A stretch of DNA of 64,000 nucleotides from Candidatus Obscuribacter sp. (lineage in GTDB: Bacteria; Cyanobacteriota; Vampirovibrionia; Obscuribacterales; Obscuribacteraceae): positions 496,001 through 560,000 of the forward strand of contig JADKDV010000001.1 in NCBI GenBank assembly GCA_016718315.1. The letters run 5' to 3'. Made by a program: the position numbers and the translations under genes. The notes under the pieces are model-generated. The model was given only the letters and a program-made list of their open reading frames with translations. It had not been told where the DNA came from and ran no database searches. Shown here one piece after another: positions 8,560-16,973 of this stretch; the stretch's first letter is position 1; every line of letters begins with the position of its first letter.

Positions 8560-8577
8560 AGCCTTACTGGAGGTGCT

Positions 8578-9498
8578 ATGTTTACTCGCGCCAAAATCTT
8601 CAGATTAATTAGATCCCTGCCAGAGGGCGAAATATTCACTACCCGCCAATTACTCCACCTGGGCAGCCGCAGTGCAGTCGACAACGCACTCTACAACATG
8701 GTTTGCGAAAATATTATCGAAAGACTGGCCTGGGGTGTATTTCGCCTTAGCGAAGAATACCATTGCAAAAGACTGAAAGAACCAAGTCTCCTTGAGATTG
8801 CCAGAGCTAAAGTAACAGCATTTGCCAGAACACTTTATACATCAAGTCTTCACATCTTCTGCCAAGAGGACAAAGCGCAACCAATCTATGACGAACACAA
8901 CACATTTTCGCTAAAGATTATTGGACATAGCTCAAGTTTTAGACGCGTATTTAAGGACAACAAGGCACCCATAACAATTAGGCTCAAAGGAATAGCGCCA
9001 CGCAAAGCAGCTCTAGCAGCGACATATGACGGAGGTATTCTGCAATCATTCTGGCAGCTCGGTAAAGCTGCGCTTGAGCCAACAATCAAATCAATAGCAC
9101 TATCAAAACTAAAAGCACCCGTCAAAAAAGCCGTAATTGAGCGCACTCAGCACCTGCCAGCCTGGATTACAAACAACATTCTGTTCAAACCAATAATCCT
9201 GGACATAGATTCATTCCTAAAGAGGAAGAATCAAAATGGCAAAAATGAACCAATAATCGACTACGAGATTCTGGATATTCTTCGTGCCGCACACAACCAA
9301 GAACAACGTGGTCCTGACTTGTTTGAGGACGATTCACTGGAAGAAGGTCATGATCTCGAAGATACAATTCCGCCGCCACCACAGGAAGAGGAGGAGAAGA
9401 AGGCGGTTAATGATCGTAACGATGAATTTGAAAAAGATGACGATGATGATGCCAACGATGCAGATCGCAAAGATGCGAAGGACGACGATGCTCTCTAA
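8578..9498 (+). CDS. AbiEi/DUF6088-like winged-helix protein with acidic tail
   Basis: A 306-residue protein preceded by GGAGG 5 bases before the ATG. Residues 1-60 resemble the DUF6088/AbiEi antitoxin winged helix: an FTTRQLLHLGSRSAVDNAL helix-turn-helix, then NIIERLAWGVFRLS, the typical 'G-I/L-x-R-x-x-x-G-x-Y/F' wing. Residues 60-225 look like a basic AbiEi C-terminal region. From about 240 it becomes an extremely acidic, low-complexity tail (EEGHDLED, PPPP, DDDDDANDADRKD). AbiEi proteins repress their own operon and neutralise an AbiEii nucleotidyltransferase toxin. No toxin gene is next to it, so it may be an orphan regulator. The tail is unusual for the family. Confidence 0.6.
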   Translation: MFTRAKIFRLIRSLPEGEIFTTRQLLHLGSRSAVDNALYNMVCENIIERLAWGVFRLSEEYHCKRLKEPSLLEIARAKVTAFARTLYTSSLHIFCQEDKAQPIYDEHNTFSLKIIGHSSSFRRVFKDNKAPITIRLKGIAPRKAALAATYDGGILQSFWQLGKAALEPTIKSIALSKLKAPVKKAVIERTQHLPAWITNNILFKPIILDIDSFLKRKNQNGKNEPIIDYEILDILRAAHNQEQRGPDLFEDDSLEEGHDLEDTIPPPPQEEEEKKAVNDRNDEFEKDDDDDANDADRKDAKDDDAL

Positions 9499-9518
9499 TA
9501 CAAAGTCAAAGCAAAAGA

Positions 9519-9542
9519 GAGAGCAGCGTTACCGCTGCCCTC
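9519..9542. terminator. hairpin terminator between convergent genes
   Basis: GCAGCG (9523-9528) and CGCTGC (9533-9538) pair around a TTAC loop. They are extended by GAG/CTC across one A-C mismatch. The hairpin sits in the 65-base gap between two convergent stops. The U-tract on the plus side is distant (TGTTTTTG about ten bases later), so termination strength is uncertain. Confidence 0.5.
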
Positions 9543-9563
9543 CCATTCTCCCTGTTTTTGCAA

Positions 9564-12500
9564 TCAGTTGAACAAGGCTGCATCACGAGCAGAGGCAAAA
9601 ATGAAATTGATTGTTCCAGGAACCATCAATCCAACAAACACAGCGAGCAGACCAAGACTGATCAAAGATACGCATTTAAGTTGAATGCCTGCTAGTTTTA
9701 TTGAACTACTCCTGAGAAAGATTCCTCGGATGATGGCAACACATCCAGAGGTGATCAAAACGCATTCGAGCATATTAGCGCAAAGATTGCAAAACGATTC
9801 CAGATTGGCAAGGTTATTAACTCTAATGGTGCCGGCAGTATTTACACCTTGCACGATAGTGCAATTTTCAGGAGCTATGGTGCCACTAGTGGCGCCCTGA
9901 AGAGCGGGTGCAACATACCCATTGCTGGCTCCTGCAAGGACAGGAGCAATAGTTCCGTTTGTTGCTCCTTGCATTAGTTGTGCAACGGTTCCGGTTGTAG
10001 TTCCGTAAGTAGCACCTGATAGTGTTGGACTGCCAAACGAGATAGCTTGTGATTGATCCGCACCAAAATACACTGAACTATTTAGTGAAACTATTCCAAC
10101 TGTTGAACTAAAAACACTAGCCTCTCTAACTTTTCTGGCTGAGTTTAGTTCATGATTGAGTTGTCTTGCAATCAAAGCCTTCAATTCATTTTCAGCTTCT
10201 CCACTGACAGTCTGGCAATTACCTTTTGGTCTGAAACTCAACTTAGAATCAATACTGTACTCGACTCTTCCCGCTTGCCAGCGCTGAAAGAATCGATTGA
10301 GATCATTTAGATTGTTGCCGGTTCTAATTACGGGAGAGAAATTTGCAATCTCACTATGATTTTTAAAATAAGTATCTTCAGCCGCTTCAGCAGGGTCATA
10401 AGCAAACTCATAAAGAAAAGGCTTATTGGCAAATGGCGAAATGATATAAATCTCCTTATTGTAAGATGGCTGTCTTCCATGCAGCCAGAGCACTACACCT
10501 TCCTTGGTCTGACCAGCAAACTCGGAGGCTTTAACAAGAGCTTTGAGGTTATCCTGACCGCCTATAAACCTCACATCTTTGAGCTTATCCAGAGCAGTAT
10601 TAAGAGTCTCGGGCTTAGTAAAGGTTTTGTCTTCGGCACTTGCCACTATTAGTGACACCGGCACGCCTTGAGGTACGTGCTTCAAGGATTCACGTATCTG
10701 GTTCAGGTATTTGGACGTTTCTCTGGAACCATCAACCACCACCACCACTCTTCCAGGGGTACTGGTTATATTGTGTTTGATCATTCGCTCCAGATAAAAT
10801 GCAAAATCCTTTGTTGACGCGTTCTCTTGCACGGCACCAGGTCTGGCTTCATCAAAGTATTCTCTAAACAATCCGTTGTCAGTGCTACAGGCAAGATTGG
10901 TAAGTGGTTTGCGCTTACAAAGTATTGATGGTGCGGCAGATTCGATCTGTTGAGCAGTCAACACGCCGCTTATATACTGCAAACCATCCGTACGTTTACC
11001 TGTTGCAAAGCCTAAATTACTATTTTCAATCAGATTTTCTGAAAGCAGCTCTAGATTGTGTTCTCCCTCCATAGAGAAGTTGCTCGCGATTATTTGTGGA
11101 AGCTGTAGCTGAGCTGTTTCTAGCTGATCAAGTTGCATCGGCATAGCCATGGTAATCTGCATTTTTACTTGCTGGTCTGGCTCAAGTGATTTGCTTTTGA
11201 GCAAATATTTGCCATGACCAAGCTCAGTGACCATGCCGTCTGCCATCATGCGACTTTCAGCGGGCACGCCAGAACCTTCTGCAGTAAACTTGCCACTAAC
11301 ACTCTCACCGTCTTGCCAGAGTCTGACACCTGCGACAGCAGCAGTTTCTGGTAGAGAGATTTCAGCCCTGGCTTTCTGCCTCTCAGTGGTCTCATTCTGA
11401 AAAACCATTGTCCAGACGAGAGTGGCGGAAAGTTGGTCTGAGTGCAGGTTACCATTTAAGGTAGAACGCACCAGAGAAATTCCTGGAATTTTCTCTCCAA
11501 CAGCATAATTACGAATCTGCTCAGCGTTCATCTGATAAACCGAACTTATCGCATTGTCATAAGCCACAGGAGATAACGGTGGAGCGTCTGATCTATTTTC
11601 AATTACAAATGGTCTGCCTTCCAGAGCAAAGTAAAGCTTCTGGGCCTCGAGCTTCTTTACTGGCAAAAACATACCGACAAATCCGACCGAACGACCATCA
11701 GCACAAAGCAAACGCAATTGCTTCTCAATTCCTAGCTTTCTTAGAAGATTTAGAGCTGGCATTCTTACTCTGGCATCCGAACTAATCGCCTGGCGCACCA
11801 GGTAGTGATCAATGAGCGACTGCAACTCCCCTCCTACTAATAACGCAGATGCCGCCAACGAACCGATGCATAAATAGGTCATGATTCTCTTTCTCGAAGA
11901 TTCCAGCTCCTTTGTTTTTCTAATTTTGAGAACAAGCTGCAATGTAGTAAGTGCTGAAGCTAGATAAATAAGACCTATTGAAGACAAGTAGGTCAAAAAC
12001 AAAGAGTCTTGGGGATAGCCGGTTGCCTCATATTCGTAAGTGCAAAAACTCGCCGCAATGCAAACCATTGCCAAAGTCATGGCAGTTCCAAAAGCAAGAC
12101 CTGCACTTATACCCGGTTTTAAGCCAAAGACAAAATTGCTATGACAAACAGCACGGTGAATTCTGAAATTGATTATTGGGATAAGTAGGCACAGAGAAAT
12201 TCCCAGAAAATTCTCTATGGGATGCGAAAGCAATAGTAAGACCAGTCTCTTCTGGGCTATCAATCCAAAACATAGCGGCACTAAGACCGGCATAACCACG
12301 CCACAAAGCATGACGAGCAGGTTGCTTCCCCGAAACAGAATTGAATCATCTGGAGTTGAAAACTCAGTCGCCCATTTGTCCAGAAAAGCATCTTGCAAAT
12401 TCGATTGAGACACCTCCCTCTCTTTGGTTTGAGTTGAAGTGGACCGGTTATTAATAGTGGAGCAGGCGGTTGCGTCAACGCCTTCACCCTCATTTTCTGT

Positions 12501-12584
12501 ATTGTGCCTACCTGCCCCGGCAAATTTGTTGCGCAAAGGACTGTTGACGTCCGAATTTTCGGACGTCGAATTATGCTCAAACAT
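9564..12584 (-). CDS. VIT/VWA-like large membrane protein
   Basis: A 1006-residue protein. Residues 1-80 are polar; about 85-255 carry four to six membrane segments. Residues about 380-500 resemble a VIT domain (RAEISLPETAAVAGVRLWQD, then VKMQITMAMPM). About 612-735 resemble a VWA/Rossmann fold (RVVVVVDGSRETS), but the metal site is DGSRE rather than DxSxS. SSTVGIVSLNSSVYF near 826-840 matches the segment after the VWA in bacterial VIT proteins. Residues 856-905 are short GATxGTIAP-type repeats, and two membrane segments end the chain. Such proteins occur near exosortase systems; none is visible here. GGAGGG precedes the ATG by 7 bases. Function unknown. Confidence 0.6.
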   Translation of the reverse strand: MFEHNSTSENSDVNSPLRNKFAGAGRHNTENEGEGVDATACSTINNRSTSTQTKEREVSQSNLQDAFLDKWATEFSTPDDSILFRGSNLLVMLCGVVMPVLVPLCFGLIAQKRLVLLLLSHPIENFLGISLCLLIPIINFRIHRAVCHSNFVFGLKPGISAGLAFGTAMTLAMVCIAASFCTYEYEATGYPQDSLFLTYLSSIGLIYLASALTTLQLVLKIRKTKELESSRKRIMTYLCIGSLAASALLVGGELQSLIDHYLVRQAISSDARVRMPALNLLRKLGIEKQLRLLCADGRSVGFVGMFLPVKKLEAQKLYFALEGRPFVIENRSDAPPLSPVAYDNAISSVYQMNAEQIRNYAVGEKIPGISLVRSTLNGNLHSDQLSATLVWTMVFQNETTERQKARAEISLPETAAVAGVRLWQDGESVSGKFTAEGSGVPAESRMMADGMVTELGHGKYLLKSKSLEPDQQVKMQITMAMPMQLDQLETAQLQLPQIIASNFSMEGEHNLELLSENLIENSNLGFATGKRTDGLQYISGVLTAQQIESAAPSILCKRKPLTNLACSTDNGLFREYFDEARPGAVQENASTKDFAFYLERMIKHNITSTPGRVVVVVDGSRETSKYLNQIRESLKHVPQGVPVSLIVASAEDKTFTKPETLNTALDKLKDVRFIGGQDNLKALVKASEFAGQTKEGVVLWLHGRQPSYNKEIYIISPFANKPFLYEFAYDPAEAAEDTYFKNHSEIANFSPVIRTGNNLNDLNRFFQRWQAGRVEYSIDSKLSFRPKGNCQTVSGEAENELKALIARQLNHELNSARKVREASVFSSTVGIVSLNSSVYFGADQSQAISFGSPTLSGATYGTTTGTVAQLMQGATNGTIAPVLAGASNGYVAPALQGATSGTIAPENCTIVQGVNTAGTIRVNNLANLESFCNLCANMLECVLITSGCVAIIRGIFLRSSSIKLAGIQLKCVSLISLGLLAVFVGLMVPGTINFIFASARDAALFN
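9870..10019 (-). repeat. GA(T/S)xGTIAP peptide repeats in the VIT/VWA protein
   Basis: Codons 856-905 encode four to five degenerate units of about 12-14 residues containing GATYGT, GATNGTIAP, GASNGYVAP and GATSGTIAP. The DNA shows matching imperfect repetition (GTGGCGCC/GTTGCTCC and AGGAGC elements). The pattern suggests a beta-structured stalk or surface repeat just before the C-terminal membrane helices. Confidence 0.55.
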
Positions 12585-12758
12585 GATGAGCCCTCCGATT
12601 TTGATGCAAAAGATGCTGCCGCCAGCCTCAAAATCGAGGTGGCGTTTAGTAACCTTCTTACAAATGAAGAAAGTCGTTGAGCAAATTTTGGCTGTGGATA
12701 GTAAAGGGATACCAATATCGACAAAAATCGCCGACAGCTCGAAAAGCCGAGCGCTTAC

Positions 12759-12787
12759 AATCTACTACCGAAGTCAAGTGACGTCAA
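12759..12787 (-). promoter_or_regulatory. candidate promoter for the VIT/VWA gene
   Basis: On the minus strand TTGACG (12787-12782) and TAGATT (12764-12759) are 17 bases apart. The leader to the ATG at 12584 would be about 165 bases. It contains a bulged hairpin (GCCACCTC/GAGG-TGGC, about 12625-12650). The divergent Sel1 gene begins at 12831. Confidence 0.4.
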
Positions 12788-12830
12788 GAGTCGTTTGACA
12801 TTCGAACCATTTTGTAGTGCACTAGAAGTA

Positions 12831-13373
12831 ATGAAAAAGATAAAGATCACCAGGCACTATTTGCTTGCGCTCGCCTTGAGCCTGAGCTTTTGTGGTCAGA
12901 TTTTATTGGTGAGTGGCTGTGCCAGTCATCAATCGCCGGATTCGTTTGATCTCAATAGCTATCTTCAAAAGCAAGAAGGGTTGCAAATGTATGCCGGTGA
13001 AACCCTCCGCACTTTACAAGAGGAAGCCAAGTCTGGCGACACCCAATCTCAGTCCAAGTTGGGAGTCTATTATTTTATTGGCTATGGTACAAAGCCTGAC
13101 CCTATTAAGGCATTTGAGATGCTTCGTGCATCTGCTGACAAAGGTGATTCGAGGGCACAGTTTTGCCTGGGAATGATGTATTGGAAAGGAAACGGGGTCA
13201 CTTCCAATCTGTCTGAAGCCTATCGCTATTTAACCCTTGCAAGTAAAGGGGTTGGACAGGATGCAGAAATGGCTCGTAGCTTTCGTGAGCATTTGAAAAC
13301 GCAGTTACCGCCAGCGCAGGTCGAAGAGGCCGATGCGGCAAGCGGTACCAATTTGTTGCCACCACAAAATTAG
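12831..13373 (+). CDS. Sel1-repeat lipoprotein
   Basis: About 180 residues. The N-terminus is basic then hydrophobic, and ends in a lipobox (LLVSGC near residue 30), so a secreted lipoprotein is predicted. Two Sel1-like repeats follow (DTQSQSKLGVYYFIGYGTK, then DSRAQFCLGMMYWKGNGV with AYRYLTLAS). These alpha/alpha solenoids bind peptides or proteins. The ATG at 12831 is chosen over an upstream TTG because it gives a proper signal peptide. TTGACA at 12795-12800 could be a -35 element, but the -10 (TGCACT) is poor. Confidence 0.7.
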   Translation: MKKIKITRHYLLALALSLSFCGQILLVSGCASHQSPDSFDLNSYLQKQEGLQMYAGETLRTLQEEAKSGDTQSQSKLGVYYFIGYGTKPDPIKAFEMLRASADKGDSRAQFCLGMMYWKGNGVTSNLSEAYRYLTLASKGVGQDAEMARSFREHLKTQLPPAQVEEADAASGTNLLPPQN

Positions 13374-13429
13374 CCACTGAAAAGCATATAGAGCAATTGC
13401 TTTTATTAGCTACTGCGCTAAAAAGCGTA

Positions 13430-14785
13430 CTATTTCTTCCGCTTGTTATTCATCGAAAGTCCCGCTACAACAGCACCAAATAAAGCGCCACCTATAACTG
13501 TAGACATTCGATCACGCCACTGTTTGTCGATGTACCGCTTCACTTTTTCGTCTGAAACCCCTGAAATTTCTCTTTCGTAGCTGGTTACGCGATCATTGCG
13601 AATAGCGTATATCGCTTCGTCTTTATTGAAGTGACCCTTAGCCAAAAGACTATGAGATCTCAGACAGAGACTGAGATCATTCTCGTCTATCAAACCTAAC
13701 TCCACAAAAAACTTACCGGATCTAACAGGGTCCCGGAGCAAAGCTTCATATCTCTTCTGCACTTCCGCCTGGGAGAAAATGCCAGATTGTTTTAGCAAAT
13801 CAACAAGTCTCAAATCAGCGTCTCGCTTCTCTTCAGCGGCAACTGCACCACTAGGTCCTGCTTGTGGAGCGGCTTTAGCAGCTTTGCTGACATTTTCAGC
13901 TGCACTAACCTGAGCCGCTGACTGTGCATCACCTTCTGTGACATTTGATGCTGTTTGTGACGCAGAAGCGCCATTGGATTCTTCAGCCTTAGCTACTTTG
14001 GATTTATTCGTCGACTGTTCCTTAACACCACTATTGCCCTTACTTGAAGAAGTAAAGGAGGCAGTGCCAGGTTCAGATTTAATGGTTGTTCGACCGGTTA
14101 AATTGGAATTGGTTGAACTTTTTGAGGATTCGGAATTCTCAGAGATTTTCGCACTAAATTCTCTGTCGTCTTGGGCCGAAATCCTATCTGCACGTTCATC
14201 ATGGGTCGTCCGTTTTAAAGATTCTTCAGCTTTGAGCCAGTGCAGAAAAATCTCCTGAATTTCCTTTACGCCTTCTTCTCTGGTGGTAACGCCCCTGGCA
14301 ATATTCTTTTGCACACTGAGTATGGAAGGAAACAGACTGGGAGAAAGCAGTCCCTGCAATACCAGAGTACTACCCAGAGGTACACCCTGATCAAAAGAGG
14401 TCTGCATCGCTTTGACCAGATCTTCTTCTGAGACTATGTTTGAGTCCAAAAGCAACTCACCCAGATATTCAGCACTATCCAGCAAGCTCTCTTTGTACTG
14501 CTCATTGGCTAGAGCCTCGGTCAGGTCGATATCTAAATCATTAACACGCTGTAGAGCTTCCAGCGCGCCATCCACAGACATGTCTCCAGCCCGAATTAGT
14601 CTCTGCAATTGCAAAGATGCCTCCAGCACTTCTTCCTTGACACAACCACTCATGATCAGCACTCGACCAATTGGCACGCCCAGCCTTTTAGAAACTTGAA
14701 CAGCCTCTGTCATCTCCGCTGAACTAACTACCGCAGCTTGTACCAGCAGCTCACCGACTCTGATTGTGCTTTCTTGTGTCGTCAC
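13430..14785 (-). CDS. protein with repeated MshEN/GspE-N-like modules
   Basis: A 451-residue protein with three related modules, about residues 9-95, 105-185 and 330-415. Each has the pattern 'L-G-E-L-L-V/L-x(2-3)-I/V-V-S-x-x-x-L' followed by 'G-V-P-L/I-G-x-x-L-x-x-x-G' (RVGELLVQAAVVSSAEM and GVPIGRVLIMSG; YLGELLLDSNIVSEEDL and GVPLGSTLVLQG; LVDLLKQSGIFSQAEV). This resembles the N-terminal MshEN domain of type II secretion/pilus ATPases, some of which bind c-di-GMP. A Ser/Ala-rich linker lies at 195-325, and a glycine-rich hydrophobic segment is near the C-terminus (GGALFGAVVAGLSM) before NNKRKK. No catalytic domain is present. Possibly a scaffold or c-di-GMP reader; this is inference. Confidence 0.6.
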   Translation of the reverse strand: MTTQESTIRVGELLVQAAVVSSAEMTEAVQVSKRLGVPIGRVLIMSGCVKEEVLEASLQLQRLIRAGDMSVDGALEALQRVNDLDIDLTEALANEQYKESLLDSAEYLGELLLDSNIVSEEDLVKAMQTSFDQGVPLGSTLVLQGLLSPSLFPSILSVQKNIARGVTTREEGVKEIQEIFLHWLKAEESLKRTTHDERADRISAQDDREFSAKISENSESSKSSTNSNLTGRTTIKSEPGTASFTSSSKGNSGVKEQSTNKSKVAKAEESNGASASQTASNVTEGDAQSAAQVSAAENVSKAAKAAPQAGPSGAVAAEEKRDADLRLVDLLKQSGIFSQAEVQKRYEALLRDPVRSGKFFVELGLIDENDLSLCLRSHSLLAKGHFNKDEAIYAIRNDRVTSYEREISGVSDEKVKRYIDKQWRDRMSTVIGGALFGAVVAGLSMNNKRKK

Positions 14786-15058
14786 TGAATAGATCCCATC
14801 GAATAGTGCTAAATGCCAGAAATATAGATGTGCTTACCCCAGGATGGACCGGGTGGCAGGAGCAAACATATGTGGTCATTGATATCTTACCCTCTACAGG
14901 TAGAGACAAACGATGGCAAACTGGCCCATACAGGATCTAAGCCCTTCATACTCCTTAAAAGTGGCCTTTCTACAAAATATAAGCTTGCTGTCCGATTGCG
15001 TTATTTAATCTAATTACTGGGGATATTGGCCTTAAACGCCCATTGGAGATTGCTCTTT

Positions 15059-16222
15059 ATGAGTCGAAACATCAAACCCGACAATAGCGGTTCTTTATCG
15101 GTACAGATAGTAACAAGGGCATTTTTTGCTAGTTTAATACTCTCCAGCCTCACTGTACCCTGCCAGGCTCAGGGCATGATGGAGTACGGTAGTTTGCTGG
15201 CCGCCCCCAAGGCCTTACCTTCTTCGGGCACAATTAACGCCCTGACCAGACCTTTTAGTAGCTACACTTTACCAGGTGGCGCACCACCTGCGGTGAATGG
15301 TGCGGCAGCCGGCGGACAACTAGCTCCGTATCAGATTATGGGTGCTGATGGCAATCCGCAAATTGACCCCAAAAAGGTCAAACTGATAGCAGACAAGGCT
15401 GCCAAAGCCTACGAGCTGGCCAAAGCCAAAGCCAAAATCACCAGCCCTACCGCCAAAGATCTCAAAGATGCAGAAACAAGCTTGCGCGAAGCAATAACAC
15501 TACGCAATTCGGTCTGGGGCTATCAAGATCCCGCCATCCCAGGCATGCTTAACATGCTCGGCGACATCTACGAAAAGCAAAAACAGACTCAAAGTGCTGA
15601 GTCTTGCTACAAGAGTGCTTTGGTCTATATCAATCACCGCTCTGGCTCGGGCAGTTATGAACGAGTAGACACATTGAACAATCTGGCCAGGCTTTACGAA
15701 AAAAATGGTCAGAACAAAGAAGCTCTGGATAACTACGCTCAGGTTGGCACTATAAGAGAACGGCAGAACGGTGAAAACAGCCTCCTGGCTATTAAATCCA
15801 GGCTCAATTGGGCACGTGTAGCGGGACTTATGGATAAGCCTGAGGCGGAAGCATTATTTGAGCGTTGTCTAAAATCAGTAGAAAAGGCAGACCGCCAAAA
15901 AGAGGCGGATGGTTATAAGAAGGTCGTAAGCGAGCTTGCCGTCGACTATCCCTCTTATCTAGCCAAGCATGAGCGGGCTACTATGCTGAGCGAAGTCAAA
16001 GTGCGCCTTACGGCACTAGAAAGTGCTCCCGCAGCGACAACCAGCGCAACCGACGACACCACCAACGCAACTGCGTCCAAAACAGCTGGTCCGGGCACCC
16101 CTGCCGTGCAAGTCAACGCACCTGCCTCAGTATTACCCGGTACAGTTGCCTCGCCAAGAGATTCAGTTAGCAACAATGCCATTCAAAAGGGTGATGCAAA
16201 AGCCACAAGTCAAAAACCTTGA
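15059..16222 (+). CDS. secreted TPR protein
   Basis: About 387 residues. A signal peptide (AFFASLILSSLTVPCQAQ) is near residues 20-40, then a Pro/Gly/Ala-rich stretch. TPR units cover about 125-270 (PAIPGMLNMLGDIYEKQKQ, then RVDTLNNLARLYEKNGQNKE). The tail is Ala/Thr-rich and low in complexity. The ATG at 15059 has GGAG 10 bases upstream. A TTG 33 bases earlier is possible, but its GGGGA is too close. TPRs mediate protein contacts; the partner is unknown. The next gene starts inside its 3' end (29-base overlap), suggesting coupling. Confidence 0.7.
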   Translation: MSRNIKPDNSGSLSVQIVTRAFFASLILSSLTVPCQAQGMMEYGSLLAAPKALPSSGTINALTRPFSSYTLPGGAPPAVNGAAAGGQLAPYQIMGADGNPQIDPKKVKLIADKAAKAYELAKAKAKITSPTAKDLKDAETSLREAITLRNSVWGYQDPAIPGMLNMLGDIYEKQKQTQSAESCYKSALVYINHRSGSGSYERVDTLNNLARLYEKNGQNKEALDNYAQVGTIRERQNGENSLLAIKSRLNWARVAGLMDKPEAEALFERCLKSVEKADRQKEADGYKKVVSELAVDYPSYLAKHERATMLSEVKVRLTALESAPAATTSATDDTTNATASKTAGPGTPAVQVNAPASVLPGTVASPRDSVSNNAIQKGDAKATSQKP

Positions 16223-16973
16223 TCAACTAAGGCTGCATCTAGAGCATTTCTATCTGGAGCGGCGCGTCACACTGGAAGTCACAGCCAGACTGGCTGGGCT
16301 CATATTTTTTATTGCTTTTGTAGGACTTTTGCCACAACTCAATTGTCTTTACGGCACCACTGGGCTTTTGCCAGTAACCGAATACTTTGATGGGCTTAAA
16401 GGTGCCCACATGAATTTTTCTAGCTATCCCACACTGCTTTGGCTTAAACCAGACGTCACAGGCATGGTGCTGACAGCGATATCTGGAGTTATCGCTTCAC
16501 TGCTGGCCTTCTGCAATAAAGCAAAGACAATAGCCTTGCTCGTTTCCTATTTTTGCTATTTCTCGCTTTTACAAGCAGGTCAGGATTTTTTGTCCTTTCA
16601 ATGGGACATACTTTTACTTGAAGTTGGCTTTGTCAGCGCATTTATTTGCAGTAGGCCGCTTAGCGCAGCAGTTAAAGGGTTATTTGCCTGGCTCCTCATT
16701 TTAATTGGATTTAAATTGATGTTATTGTCTGGCCTTTGCAAACTTCTCAGTCAGGATGCAAGCTGGTCAGGGCTTACAGCCTTAAACTATCATTTTTATA
16801 CACAACCACTGCCTACTCCTCTTGCTGCCTTTATCCAGGCTCTCCCGCAAGACTGGCTTAAACTATTGTGCGGCTCGACTTTGTTCATTGAGCTGATCAT
16901 TCCTTTGGCGTTTTTACCGGACGCAAGGGCAGACTCTTTGCCTTTGCGTCCTTTATATTTTTGCAAGTTCTAA
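16194..16973 (+). CDS. lipase maturation factor (LMF)-like membrane protein, 5' reading frame
   Basis: Frame one of a split gene, about 259 residues. Several membrane segments follow LDQLRLHLEHFYLERR and carry LMF-family features (LPQLNCLYGTTGLLPVTEYF, then FLSFQWDILLLEVGF). LMF1-type proteins are polytopic and help fold secreted lipases in animals; the bacterial role is unknown. The frame ends soon after FIELIIPLAFLP. The family's continuation (GRKGRLFAFASFIFLQVL) is encoded in the -1 frame directly after the same point. The ATG at 16194 has AAAAGGG just upstream and overlaps the TPR gene. The break is a genuine frameshift mutation, a sequencing indel, or programmed -1 frameshifting (see the hairpin at 16910-16951). 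Confidence 0.65.
   Translation: MQKPQVKNLDQLRLHLEHFYLERRVTLEVTARLAGLIFFIAFVGLLPQLNCLYGTTGLLPVTEYFDGLKGAHMNFSSYPTLLWLKPDVTGMVLTAISGVIASLLAFCNKAKTIALLVSYFCYFSLLQAGQDFLSFQWDILLLEVGFVSAFICSRPLSAAVKGLFAWLLILIGFKLMLLSGLCKLLSQDASWSGLTALNYHFYTQPLPTPLAAFIQALPQDWLKLLCGSTLFIELIIPLAFLPDARADSLPLRPLYFCKF
16910..16951 (+). promoter_or_regulatory. possible -1 frameshift signal: slippery run plus 15-pair hairpin
   Basis: In the zero frame the codons GCG TTT TTA give the heptamer G UUU UUA (16910-16916), similar to the U UUU UUA slippery site. Two bases later starts a hairpin with 15-base arms (16919-16933 and 16937-16951), 13 Watson-Crick and 2 G-U pairs, loop CTC. A -1 shift on TTA continues directly into the downstream LMF frame. 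The 2-base spacer is shorter than usual (5-9), unless the first pairs are melted by the ribosome. Confidence 0.4.
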
